Positions 47,370 through 58,141 of a stretch of DNA of 64,000 bases are shown here, one piece after another; the first letter of the stretch is position 1; each line of letters starts with the position of its first letter. The stretch is taken from NCBI GenBank assembly GCA_900074885.1, contig FJUW01000004.1:1903633-1967632 (forward strand), written 5' to 3'. A model generated the notes under the pieces. It was not told the origin of the DNA, searched no databases, and saw only the letters and a list, made by a program, of their open reading frames with translations. Position numbers and translations under genes: made by a program. The DNA is from Rhynchosporium graminicola. Lineage: Eukaryota; Ascomycota; Leotiomycetes; Helotiales; Ploettnerulaceae.

Positions 47370-48227
47370 AGTAATTAAAAGGCGATGAGAGAATTGAAGA
47401 ATGGGAGTTTACAGTATACAGTCAGGAAACCAATTGCCAAAGGAGTGTGATATTGAGAGAAGTGATGCTGGCTCGCGATGTGGCTTCAGGGATGTAGCTT
47501 AGCCACAAATTCAAAAGGGGTCGAAGATGACTAAGCAGCCAGTCAGCCACGGCAGCTAACTATCACCACGCTTTGGAAATTCCAAGCCTCAGAAACATAC
47601 GTCGCGGCTGAACGAGATTTAGGTCTTTTCCACGAAGTATTGCATTTTGCTGCGAATTCCATGCATCTGGTCCCAAGTTTGTATCCGAACGCTATTCGGA
47701 TGGCTTCGAGATATGTGCTGCACAAGAAGCTGACTGTTCCGTACAATCTCACGAGCCCCCTACCCTGATATTACCACGCTGCTTAGGTTGTATAGCTGTT
47801 CCAACATGGGAGGTGCAGCTTCTTGTGTCTTATTTTATCGTAGAGCGAAACAGATAGCTTCATGCCGAAGTGGCGTTGGCTACCCTCTCTTTGAAGAAAT
47901 GTTCGCCAGCAGATCTGTACCAGTTCCAATCCATGCTTCTCACATCCAATTGTTTTCTGCATTTTGCTCTTCCTATCAGGAAACTTGCCAAACCACAAAT
48001 TCAACTCCCGTAGATTCAACGGTGAATGCTCTTAAAGTCCAGTGTCCTACCTTCCTTCGATTCACAGTCCTCAAGCGTAGACCAAAACTCAACCCTTCTT
48101 CTTGTACTTCTTAAGCTACTCAGTGGCCTTGGACTCTCACGTCTCGTTGAGCCATAACCCACACGGATTCTGACTTACTAATTACCCGATCTCATCGACG
48201 CCAGCTCTCACGAAGCCTTGACCTAAA
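47370..48227. other. Intergenic spacer between dpm1 and the BTB gene
   Basis: Divergent upstream region of dpm1 (minus) and the BTB gene (plus). Only short overlapping frames occur, and no RNA gene was recognised. Both promoters must lie here. Confidence 0.6.
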
Positions 48228-49007
48228 ATGTCTTCTGCCCAGCCGCTTCACAAGACGGTTCAAAAGAAGCCCAGAAAAGGGCCCCTTCAAAAACGACCAG
48301 CCTTAGACTTTACGTGAGTCACTCTCTCCTGTTAACATTTTCTATCAGCTTACGTACTCAGGAAACCACAAAAGCTCGTCACAATCACTGCTGGGAAAGG
48401 AACATGGTCTCAAGACTTCGTGCTCCACAAGGCCCTCATCACCCACCACTCGACATTCTTCAGATCTGCGTTTAAATCCACTTTAGCTGAAGGAACCAGC
48501 GGCATAATGAAGCTGGAGGATGTTACCACTGAGGCGTTTGGACTCATCACTCATTGGTTATACTTTCAGAAGTTCCCAGACACACCCCATGATGATCTTG
48601 TGTCCGAGGGTCAATTGGAGACTCTCGCCAAAGTCTGGACAGCAGCTGAGCGATTCCAAATGCCTGCGCTGCAAAATCATGCCAGCGGAATCATTTGTGA
48701 GCTTTTGGTCACGCCTATTTCAATGGCAACAAAAACCGCTGTATATGAGGATAGATATTGCGACTACCTCGCCTGCATCAAGCACATCTACTTCTCAACC
48801 CCAGCTGGAGAGCATAAACTCAAGTCTTTATTCCTCGACATCTTCCACTATCACCAGGTCTCTTATGCTGATAGGATCGACGAGTTCCCTATTGCCTTCT
48901 GCCAGGACGTCGTTCGACGACTCACGACTGCTATCCCGGCTTCTCGAAAGACCTGGCCAGTCTGCAACAAGTCCCGCTTCTTGGTGGAGGAGGAGAATGA
49001 AGTCTAG
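48228..49007 (+). CDS. BTB/POZ domain protein, two exons
   Basis: Exon 1 is 48228-48313, intron 48314-48361 (GTGAGT to ACTCAG), exon 2 is 48362-49007, making 243 residues with the frame kept across the join. The N-terminal 28 residues are basic (HKTVQKKPRKGPLQKRP), possibly a nuclear signal. A BTB fold follows at about 33-130: KLVTITAGKGTWSQDFVLHK, ALITHHSTFFRSAF, TTEAFGLITHWLYFQKFP, LAKVWTAAERFQMPALQN. The remainder is helical with no kelch, MATH or zinc-finger domain. This is the usual small fungal BTB architecture. BTB folds mediate dimerisation and often bind cullin-3; a specific role here is unknown. Two related sequences lie nearby. Confidence 0.88.
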
Positions 49008-50054
49008 CCTGCAACTTTTGTAGGAACTGCTCATTATCTTTCTATACTGGCACGATCTCTGAGGCAACTGATCTGCTCAAGTTACATCCCTGGACCGATT
49101 GTGATTACTGCTGGGAAATAGTAGTGCACTCCGCAGATGTGTACGGAGTGGCGACCGAGGACTTTTTCTTCGCTGAATCAGCCAGGTCAAATTGGAACGA
49201 TTGGCGCTTGGTGGGCAGAGGGCTTTATATCTGCCCAAGTGCGCATAAAAGTCTTTGCTTCCACCTTCTTCTGCAATATATTTGATACAGCACTTATTTT
49301 CATATCTAATATTTCTTTTGTGACCTTTCTCGCGTTTGTTTCACTCGCGCTAGCACCGATACCGGCATATGGTGGCTGAAATTTGTGGCGGTTCTCGACC
49401 TGGTCTTTGCAAGTTGCTAGGTATTCACTACAACGTACGGTCTTCCCGAAGCGGCTCCCACTCTTCAGATAATATTCAGAGTCAGCACCTTCTGTTTGGA
49501 TCTGTACACCTTTAAGCCACCTACTCAAGAAAACTTCCCATCGCCAAGTTTACCAAACCCTACTCTTTGACAATTCATCCGCTGGAGAGCCAGTGCACCT
49601 TTCTACTCAGAACCAAAACCTGCCATCCTCGACGTTCTCTCACATACCTTGATGACGCATTTGTACACACTTAAGATTTTCTTGGTCCATGAAATGATGG
49701 TTGAGTTGACTCATCATTACATCGGACCAACCTGCCATTCTCCTTCTCAGACCGTCAGTCTTATCGTTCTGCCATCTCCAAGGACCCCGGGCCCATCTAC
49801 CGTGGAGCCCAAAACTAACAGTCTAAACACAGATAGCTCCGCAACACACCCGCTATCCGATTCAGAACAATCAACCTACAGTCCGACTCATTCACTATCC
49901 GCCCCTTCTGACACTCTTCAAGCCATGCCACCCCCTACACCAAAGGGAAGAGCAAGACCACAGAGAAGCTTTGTATCTTTTAAATCAGTCAACGTTGCAC
50001 AGTCTTCCAGAAAGGTAAACCTAGCCATGGGTAGCTCTGAGCATCGCAACGTAG
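49008..50054. other. Spacer, possibly including upstream exons of the broken BTB gene
   Basis: A Ser/Pro/Thr-rich frame runs through about 49740-50020 (SPRTPGPSTVEPKTNS, MPPPTPKGRARPQRSF). It may be the N-terminal part of the BTB pseudogene that follows: GTAAAC after SSRK and TAG before IPERK would give a 40-nt intron, which is short. Otherwise no gene is seen. Confidence 0.4.
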
Positions 50055-50785
50055 ATTCCAGAGAGGAAGGTCATCACAGAAACTGTAGCGTTCACTTTGA
50101 TCGAGATGGAAGCCGTCCGAGGATTGGATGTGGCATTCGAGAGCGGCCGGAACACAGCCGCTAGCCCACAGGTCACGAGATCTGGCAAGCGCTGCTCCGA
50201 AAGTCCACCCCCAGCGCCGAGGAAGAAGAGCAAGGGATTGAAATGTTTCTCGTGAGTCTACATATACATTCTGTATTATCTTAAATTGAAGAAAAAAAAA
50301 TTCTCATCATTGAATAATACAGCGACTCAAAAGCAGAACGTATTGACATACATGTCGGTGAACCTGGCCAGATCTTCAGTTTCTTCTTCGAGTTGATCAC
50401 CGAGCAATCACCTTTCTTCGAGAAGGCTTTTGAACGAAAGTCCGCCAGTGGCCAGACCAAGGTTCTGATTTTCAAAGGAGATGGATGTCACAGTCTTTGG
50501 ATCACTTGTTCAGTGGCTATATTCCAAGTCGCTTGAGTGTGATGGCGTGGCCTTGACACTACAGCAGTTGGGGGCTCTATGGACGTACGGTGGAGCTTGA
50601 GACATTCCCCAACTCCAACCCAACTCCAAAATGATATTACTGCTGTCATCCTTCCTATGCTAAGAGTACAAGACGACATGTATAGAAAAGCTCTACATAA
50701 GGTGGTCCTGACCTTATACTTTACGCGAAGAGGGAAAAAGATTACGTCCTCGGTACCTTGCATTAGTATCTGTGCTGCTTCCTGA
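50055..50785 (+). pseudogene. Broken BTB/POZ gene
   Basis: The first exon block (50055-50251) reads KVITETVAFTLIEMEAVRGL and a basic PPPAPRKKSKGLK. Intron 50252-50322 runs GTGAGT to TACAG. The next block starts SKAERIDIHVGEPGQIFSFF, then TEQSPFFEKAFERK, clearly the first half of a BTB fold. An extra base near 50476-50480 shifts the frame: the fold continues MDVTVFGSLVQWLYSKSLEC one frame over. It then meets TGA at about 50597. A small duplicated CAACTCCAA motif at 50609-50628 shifts it again to LQNDITAVILPMLRVQDDMY. Three lesions make it a pseudogene unless the assembly is wrong. Confidence 0.7.
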
Positions 50786-52524
50786 TCATTTCCCTGCGGC
50801 AAGCGGTCGACTGCGCAGTCTCGAAAAGCGAAGAAACGACGCTTTGCTCTCGGTAGGCACTTGATGCACATAAGCTTCTCGAATCTTAAGAAAACTACAT
50901 GACTGCTTTCGGTAATTCAAAGATTTAAAACTTGATTATTCATTATGGACTGTGCAAATGCACTTAAACAGATGCAAGTCCTATACTTCAACGACCAGGA
51001 ACTCAGTGGAAATTGGCGAACTGTCCATAGTCTAGTCACTTCTGCCCAAAAAAAGGGATTCTCAGACGTGATCTAACTTTGCCATAGCGATTATACTTTT
51101 CTACTTTCAAACTAAAACACCTTGGAGACGTACAGAAATTGCAATTTGGATGGAATCACATTAACAGATAAGCTCTCGTTAGACTGTCTTCGATACCTCA
51201 CCGGCTCGTCCCCGAGTCCACTCCATTAAATGATTATTACAGAAAGTCATAAGACAAGTTTTGATAACGCCAAGGTTGCAACCTCGGACTTTTAGTCAAT
51301 TGAATATACCAGAAAGACTTTACTCACGAGCCACAGCAGGACGGGTTTTGATACCTTACCTAGCATAAGTTGCATGTTCAGGACAACTCATTGATCAAGG
51401 GTACGCAGGTACAGAAGAATGTAAATTGTGGGTCTACCTAGCAAACTTGTAAAAACTCACTGAGAAAATGCTCATTTTAAAGCTGTAGCATGCTACAAAG
51501 ACATAAATATTATCAAAAACTAGTGGTGAAAGAATGTGTCAGCTTACGAGACCGCTATATCTACCGATGACTTCTAAGGATCCATCTATTGCACCACGTT
51601 GAAACCTCGAACATACACCTCAAGTGTTTATTTCGAGATTTTGTTTCTACTTTCTTTACTGGATATCTCCAGTATTGTTTCTCGTTGTAAGGAGTGGTGC
51701 GCTAGAAACGAAGGGAACGGATATAACGGTGCCATCGGTCAGAAGACGATAGATCATGTGTTGACGCTAAGCTTTTCTTCGTCTTTTGAGGCGCGGATCG
51801 TCGAAATTAGTGAGAGATACTGGGTCAAGGAGGCTTAATTCGCTAGCGATTTACGGACAAAAAATCTTACTCGGTAACAACCTTTTGCTCCGGCGAATAT
51901 CCAATGGAATCCCGAGGCTCATGGTGCTGCGGCTCATGAATGATAGGGGATTTCACAAGGGTTGTTTCCTAGTCTGCGAGTCGCTACATGGAAGGGAACT
52001 GTCACATATCGTACTGCATCTCGTAATTTCTGAATGCTGGCGATTGCAATGTAGCTACATGTATTACTTTGGTTAGAAAACCTCCGTGTCTTGATTGGCA
52101 ATCTTCTTGACCTCTTATCATAGAAGATCTAACGATATACAAAAGTCGATTCACTTCACTCGATGTGTTTTCTAGAGTGGTGACAACTGTTGAGACTCGA
52201 GTACCCATCGCCTAATGCCGGTAGCTGAACTTGATCTGCGTTCCATACTCTCGCAACAATACATCAAAGAAAGCGTTAAAATCAACGTAGAAGAATGCTG
52301 AAAGAGATATGCAAAGCCTCATCTACAATCAAGAAAGACATTTGAGTCTGCTCTAGACTATGAACCCATTAGGCCAGCCGAATATACCTAGTTCGCAGAC
52401 ATCTGCATTGGTTCCTTCATCTCCTTTTCCCGCGATATCATCGAGAATATCCCCTCCTCCATATTCAGACTCGTTCTCAGCGTCCAGGAACAGCCCAGTT
52501 TTTGCCTGATGATTCTTTCCAGTG
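50786..52524. other. Intergenic spacer
   Basis: No gene supported; frames are short and overlap on both strands. The frame at 52353-52772 (minus) overlaps the end of the next BTB gene in another frame and ends in acidic text ENESEYGGGDILDDIAGKGD. That could be a 3' exon of that gene, but I could not find splice signals that keep the frame. Confidence 0.5.
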
Positions 52525-53364
52525 TCAGCGGAGTTCGAAGGCAGAATTTGATTTGCCACAGAAGATCTTACGACCTGCCTGAGGTACTCTTTGAGCAGAG
52601 GGTGGAGTATTGATAGGTACCTCATCATGACTGAGAAGTCCTGTCTCCGGAACGGCTTCTTCATCCGACTTATCTTCGTTCTCATTGTCTGAGCTGCAAG
52701 TCGTCTCGTAGGCAGAGCTACCGGCATGATTGATGACTGAATCAGCACGGGGACTGTTTTTCTGCGCTCCAATCTCGTGAACGCGCTGTCTCACACCAGC
52801 GAAGCCATCCCCGTTATCCCATCCTGGTAGGCTAACACACTCTTGCATCATTGCCAGAGTAAAAGACGCACGCATCGCTGCCGGCATGTCTACGAAGATC
52901 CGAGGGGTATTCGCGCCACGCATGATAGCAAGAGTTTTGGCGATTGCAATTTCTTTGAAGCCAGAATAACTTCCCATATATGCTATAGTCTGGAAGTCCT
53001 TCAGCGTATTGCCCGTATCGTTGTTGGGACCAGGCATTGTCTCCTTGATAAGATGGAGCAGATCGTCGACGATACCTACGATACCAATGTGGTCTGTAAT
53101 CTTCCACATCTTGACGTACTCCATAAGCTTGAGTATGCCAGCTGGTCCTTGAATCTGTGAGGTGTACATCCAGTGTTGTAGGAGGCCAAATGCAGTCCCG
53201 CATCCATTAATGACCATCGTATTGCAATCAGAATCGGCAGCGACAATCTTTCGGAAGGAACTAGAGTAGCAGGTTAAGACGGTGTGATGAATGGTGAACA
53301 CCTGAACTTTCGTGCCGCCAGATTTGTCATTCGCACTGCGATCTTCAACGGTCACTTCCACCAT
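52525..53364 (-). CDS. BTB/POZ domain protein, 5' end unresolved
   Basis: From the ATG at 53364 the frame gives 279 residues ending TGA at 52527-52525. The BTB fold starts at once: MVEVTVEDRSANDKSGG, VFTIHHTVLTCYSSSFRKIV, CGTAFGLLQHWMYTSQIQG, LMEYVKMWKITDHIGI. The C-terminal 90 residues are acidic and Ser-rich. The frame is open further upstream without an ATG. An upstream ATG at 53617 gives MHQQSIKGGGTSKRAASSSL and PPPKRKLPW, a basic leader like that of the BTB gene at 48228, but it meets TGA just before the GTAAGA donor, and the phase to the BTB exon does not match. Either the N-terminus starts at 53364 or the leader exon is damaged. Confidence 0.75.
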   Translation of the reverse strand: MVEVTVEDRSANDKSGGTKVQVFTIHHTVLTCYSSSFRKIVAADSDCNTMVINGCGTAFGLLQHWMYTSQIQGPAGILKLMEYVKMWKITDHIGIVGIVDDLLHLIKETMPGPNNDTGNTLKDFQTIAYMGSYSGFKEIAIAKTLAIMRGANTPRIFVDMPAAMRASFTLAMMQECVSLPGWDNGDGFAGVRQRVHEIGAQKNSPRADSVINHAGSSAYETTCSSDNENEDKSDEEAVPETGLLSHDEVPINTPPSAQRVPQAGRKIFCGKSNSAFELR

Positions 53365-53617
53365 TCGCTGCGGGGTACTAAAGCTGCTGTTATTTTCGGT
53401 ACTTGTCAGGCTATGAATTATCAGGATCGATCTTACAAGAAGCTCAGAGAAGGGGACAGAGGTTTTTTCCCGGCTCGATGCTTGAGTGACGCGACAAGGT
53501 GTGGGAAGTTGCTTGGGACATGACCCAAGGTAGCTTGCGCTTCGGCGGTGGGGTTTCGAGAGATGAAGAAGCTGCGCGCTTCGAAGTGCCTCCACCTTTG
53601 ATAGACTGCTGATGCAT

Positions 53618-56600
53618 GGCAGTAAGTGATCTTTGACGCGGCTAGCTTTTGTTCAATTCGTTGTTCGTAATTAAGATATCGAGAACGACCTCGATGCGTG
53701 GTTGGCAGTAAAAGTTTACGCCAGGGATTGATGTTGTAGACCTTTGCTGGTTAAGCTGAGCAGTTTTGGCGCGGAGTGCGGTCGTAGACGATGAATTCAG
53801 CTCAGAAGTTCACTTTCGAATCAAAGTGAATTTGTTTACTTGAGCCCGCTCTTTCCGATCACTTTCGCTTAACCACTAACCCTTGCGAGCCTTGTTTTGA
53901 CTAGGCAAAAGTCTAATATCAAGCAAAATCAAGAATCGTGGGTAGTTGTTGTGTTATCAAGAGCTCTTTTGATAAGAGAGCTTTTATTCAGTGAAGCAGA
54001 GAAGAACAAAAAGAAATTGTCTTTTGTTCTGGTGAGGAGTCACGATTGGGGTCAAGCCTGCTATGGTCTCGCGGTGCAGAAATTAATCTTTAACCGCATA
54101 AGATGCCAAAATAGTTAAAGATCTGGCCTTCTTTTCATAAATCCTAGCTTCCAGTTAAAATTTCCAGCCCATTCTTCCGGTCGATACAATCTGGATAACC
54201 CAGCAGTCGCAGCATCACACTTCTTTTGACACTGGATTCCCACCAGCGAATAGAGCGCATCTAGATTCTCCGTAGTATACCAGCTAGAGAATTGAATTTC
54301 GTTTCTATAGAAGGCTTATTGTTTTAATCGGAGTTCCATATTAATTTGATAAGATAGTCTCTGCTGGCATTCACTTTCTCTCTTACCTGTAATGCTGTTC
54401 GAAAATGGGCGCCTTGGCTCAGCAGGTCAGTGTATACCTTACTCCATGTCCCTTAAGATCTCTGTCTTGTAGTTACCACCTGCATTGTATCGAAAATAAA
54501 GCTCTAGATGCCTAATATAGCTAACGAGAGATTTACGTGAAGCCTGATAATGATGGATAAGGGTAGCTCAATTCGGTATGTATGGTAATTATTATTTTTG
54601 ATCACTAGTAAAATCCATATTCAAGGAGTCTAAAGTGGAATAATTCACCTCGAGGTAGCATATATTTGGGGTAATAATCAAGTCATTACCTAGTAGAAGT
54701 TTGGAAATACCGTAGTATCTTCCAAGTTCATATCTTTATCTGTTTTCTGTGCGTTGAGCTTTATTGAAAATACTATATAAAAATTTCTACTAAACCATCC
54801 TCAAGACCTGGATGTTCTCATTCAACGCTGAAACTCGAAGAGATTTTACATATATTCGACTCGACTTCAGGATGCACCTAGTCGAGGTTTTGGAAGAACT
54901 ATGTCCCTTATTCACCTGCCGCATGAATAATAAGGGTGAGGGAGCAACCACTTATACAGAAATGTTCCAACAAGTTTCCTGCCCCTCTACACTTATGCCG
55001 ACCGACTCCGGCAAGATTTCACTCACATTCTGAAATTTGAATAAGAAGGTCGGCCTGATATATTGATCTAATTATAAGAAACTGGCTTTCTAAAATTCAA
55101 GTTTCCTTTTAAAACAAGAATCACTTCAACGGAGCTTCGGTGTGAGAATATGGTGATAATGTGATCGCAACATCATTTCGATAAGTGTCGGACAAAGCTA
55201 GGCTAAGGTCTCAGAAAATCCTGGTTGCAGTAGAAGTCTCTCCATAAATTTCACCGTGTCCTTTTTAGGTGAGAAACATGATGATAACTGGTGAATCATT
55301 ATCTTGAAGGAAAGAATTACGTACCACACTTCTCTCAAGAGATTAACTTTACTTCCGGACACAGTATGGCAGTAAGGATCTAAGCATTTCTTTTAGCATA
55401 TCGAAGCATAGAGTTTTTTCATTTGGCAATCAGGGCCTTAAGAGATGCTCGATCTTACATTCCTCTTTTCTGCGAACGTTTTGAGGCTGCAATCCCCAGG
55501 GTAGGAGCAATTCGAGTAAGTGTTTTCCGTAAAACTCAGTGAACTTAAATTCCCCTCATAACTTATCCACAGAGCTGGAATGATAGAGCTAATATCTGCC
55601 GTTGAATCATGAGCAAGCAATGAAACACCCATTGTTCACAAGCGAGGAGCCTTGTTTACTATCACGTGATACAAAAGATTTGATCATCCTTTTCACCTCA
55701 CCTAGCCGAGCTTGGTAAGATGATACTTGGGGTTTGCCTTTGAGAACATGAGAATCAAGAAAGTTTAAGAGAAAATACTGTTTTACAAGTCTAACTGTTC
55801 TAGTGCTCACTTTATCTATAATGCTAGTACGTACTTATTCCACTGTAAGATTACATTTCCACAAGCTGAAGATTCACTAAAGTCTGAACCATTACAATTC
55901 ACCACTTCGACGAGGTGTACTAAGTATCGTTTTTCATCACTGGACTCTATTTCTGCACTGCACTATGGATGCTGGATAGTCTATTACTCCCGAGCAGAAG
56001 AAACTATATTCACCAATTCCAGGTAGGTAAAGAGGATTAGAAGCTATCAAAGTGGTGGAAGGCCGAATGTGAAAGAAGTACTATATCTATTGCACCTTTA
56101 CAGCGATGCTATGATCTTTTATTTGCCTTCAGGAATTGTGAGATAAATATTGCGGAACCAAAGCGAGCCTCGGCATTTATGTGCGTGCTTTTTAAACCTT
56201 CACAATAGCTTCGAGTCGTCCACCTGAGTATTCTACCGCAAAACTCTCCTTCCACAGCTTTGAGAATGAAGACAAAACTACCGACCTGTCGTAAGCATCT
56301 ACCTAGGCAGGTAGTGTAGTATTCTCCAGCCGTCTCGAGAGCTGAGCCGCGATTTGTTCTAGGCCTCGGTGTAGGTCACCTGATCAGGATAAACATTGTC
56401 CTCGGTCTATTTTAAGCGGATACCAAGACGCTTCAGCTGCCCGCAGGCCCCGCACCAATCAAGATGGCCATAAAGTGTATCAACCTCGGCCTGCTTGAGC
56501 TATCAAAGGCTGATTACGCTCGAAGTTCAAACGCCATCAAGCGAACCAAATAAACATGGGATCGGGAAGTTTCACGATTGGCTGAAAATAAGTCGGACCC

Positions 56601-56854
56601 CTCAAAATCATGGTTGCTGGTTGGAATTTGGTGGAGAGTTGAGTTTCTGAGGTTGCATGAACCGCGGCACGTATGAACGATAAGGCACCCTACAAGGCCG
56701 AGCTATATTCCCCATCCCAACAAAAACAAGGCTGCAGCCAGTACTCCTCGCAACCTTCATTTTCCCATTTCCTTTCTGGCTGGGGTGAATTGCTCTGCTG
56801 GAATATGCCTGCGGGTTCCTCTGAAACAGGTATCGATTTAAAACGAGTAATGGC
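53618..56854. other. Long intergenic region, no gene supported
   Basis: About 3.2 kb with only short frames. Composition is moderately AT-rich but lacks the TAG/TAA saturation of the nest. I recognised no domain, RNA gene or long repeat. The last 300 bases form the J-protein promoter. Confidence 0.6.
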
Positions 56855-58141
56855 ATGGCACGACCCCTAGCATCCCCAGACTTCTACGCCGTACTAGAAG
56901 TCAGTCCCACAGCACCAATTGCAGTCATCAAGGAGAATTATCGACGTCTAGCCTTAAAGTTTCATCCGGATAAGAATCGAGATGAATCAGCAGCGGCGAC
57001 TCAAAAATTCCAGGAATTGTCCCGCGCTTGGGAAGTTCTGGGTGATCTGAGGTCGAGGACCGAATATGATATTTTCCGAGTAAGGCGTGGCGGGAATGAG
57101 AGGTGGTGGGAGACGAGCTTCGCTGGTTCAGCCTTTCGGAATGGAAGCAGCTGCTCAAATTGGGAATATGAGCAAGATGAGGATGAGCAAGAATTGGTGG
57201 AAAGGGCCCGCCGACGAAGAGAAGACATTGACCGTGCAGCCAGCGCTCGGTTTAGGCGAGAAAGCCGCTCTTCAATGGTCAGTGAAGAGGAAGAAGCTCA
57301 AGCTCGAGTGGCCGACGAAACACTTCGGAAATCGAGAGCAGCGATCTGGAAAGCTGCTGCTAGCCAGGATTACCGACACAGACAGCAGGCATGGTTTGAG
57401 TATCGACAAAGGAATATGGGGGCTTTGACTGAGATTTCTGAGACGAGACGGGCAGTGGAGAAAGCTGAGAAAGAACTCGAGAATCAGACTAGCGAGACGG
57501 AATCCTATGTGGAAAAGGTGTTCCTCGATGCGATCGAGCGTTCGAGGACATCAGGTGCAGAGCCAGGTGATCATGACCACATAGTCTTGGAAAAGTTGTT
57601 CCATGCTAGACGAGTCTATATCTCACGGCTGACGCAGGGTATCGAACGGAACAAGAAGAAGCTTGATGATTTGACCAGGGATCTGAAATGGGAAGGGTTA
57701 AGTTATGAAGCCGAAGAAGCGAGGTTTAGAAGAGAGAAAGTGCTGGAGGCACTTGAGATTCTCGGGCCACGAGATCTGGATACTCCACTTTTCTGTATAC
57801 TCGATCGCAAGGGTCTTACAATCAATCGCTGGAATGTTCTGGCACGAGTCCAAGCAGCGGCTGTCGTATCGATACCTGATCCAACTGAAGGGCCTTGGCA
57901 CGACTCTGGTGACTGGAAGAGGGTTGCAGGAGAACACACCTGTGGACGATGTGATCAGAAGTCTTTTCACATTATCGTTGATTGCAGCCCGGCGATTTGC
58001 CCTTGTTGTGGAATGATTGCATGCAATAGTTGCTACCGAGACCTGAAACTTCTGCAAGAGTTCGACCGATGGATGGTGAGCGAGCAAGGAGAAATGCAGG
58101 AGTCTTTGTTCAGTTTAGGTTTCGACTCAAGTGCCGGCTGA
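56855..58141 (+). CDS. J-domain co-chaperone with Cys-rich C-terminus
   Basis: Single exon, 428 residues. The J domain is at about 9-72 with FYAVLEVSPTA, the essential HPD at 37-39 (KFHPDKNRD) and ATQKFQELSRAWEVLGD. It would stimulate Hsp70 ATPase. A charged, mostly helical middle (about 100-330, many Arg/Glu) has probable coiled coil (EISETRRAVEKAEKELENQ). Near the end are CGRC (363-366), Cys377, CPCC (382-385) and CNSC (390-393), spaced like a zinc-binding ribbon. It is not canonical DnaJ class A: there is no Gly/Phe region and no CXXCXGXG repeats. The start at 56855 is chosen because it leads straight into the J domain. An out-of-frame ATG five bases upstream (56850) opens a six-codon frame that overlaps it and could lower translation. 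Confidence 0.92.
   Translation: MARPLASPDFYAVLEVSPTAPIAVIKENYRRLALKFHPDKNRDESAAATQKFQELSRAWEVLGDLRSRTEYDIFRVRRGGNERWWETSFAGSAFRNGSSCSNWEYEQDEDEQELVERARRRREDIDRAASARFRRESRSSMVSEEEEAQARVADETLRKSRAAIWKAAASQDYRHRQQAWFEYRQRNMGALTEISETRRAVEKAEKELENQTSETESYVEKVFLDAIERSRTSGAEPGDHDHIVLEKLFHARRVYISRLTQGIERNKKKLDDLTRDLKWEGLSYEAEEARFRREKVLEALEILGPRDLDTPLFCILDRKGLTINRWNVLARVQAAAVVSIPDPTEGPWHDSGDWKRVAGEHTCGRCDQKSFHIIVDCSPAICPCCGMIACNSCYRDLKLLQEFDRWMVSEQGEMQESLFSLGFDSSAG

Noticed and set aside
47788..48114. Plus-strand frame of 108 codons upstream of the BTB gene
   Set aside because: Its composition is not protein-like, another frame overlaps it, and it lies in the divergent promoter region.
49187..49528. 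Minus-strand frame of 113 codons
   Set aside because: Protein-like in parts, but with no recognisable domain and overlapped by another frame; not enough to call a gene.
56928..58087. Minus-strand frames under the J-protein gene
   Set aside because: Shadows of a well-supported 428-codon gene on the plus strand.
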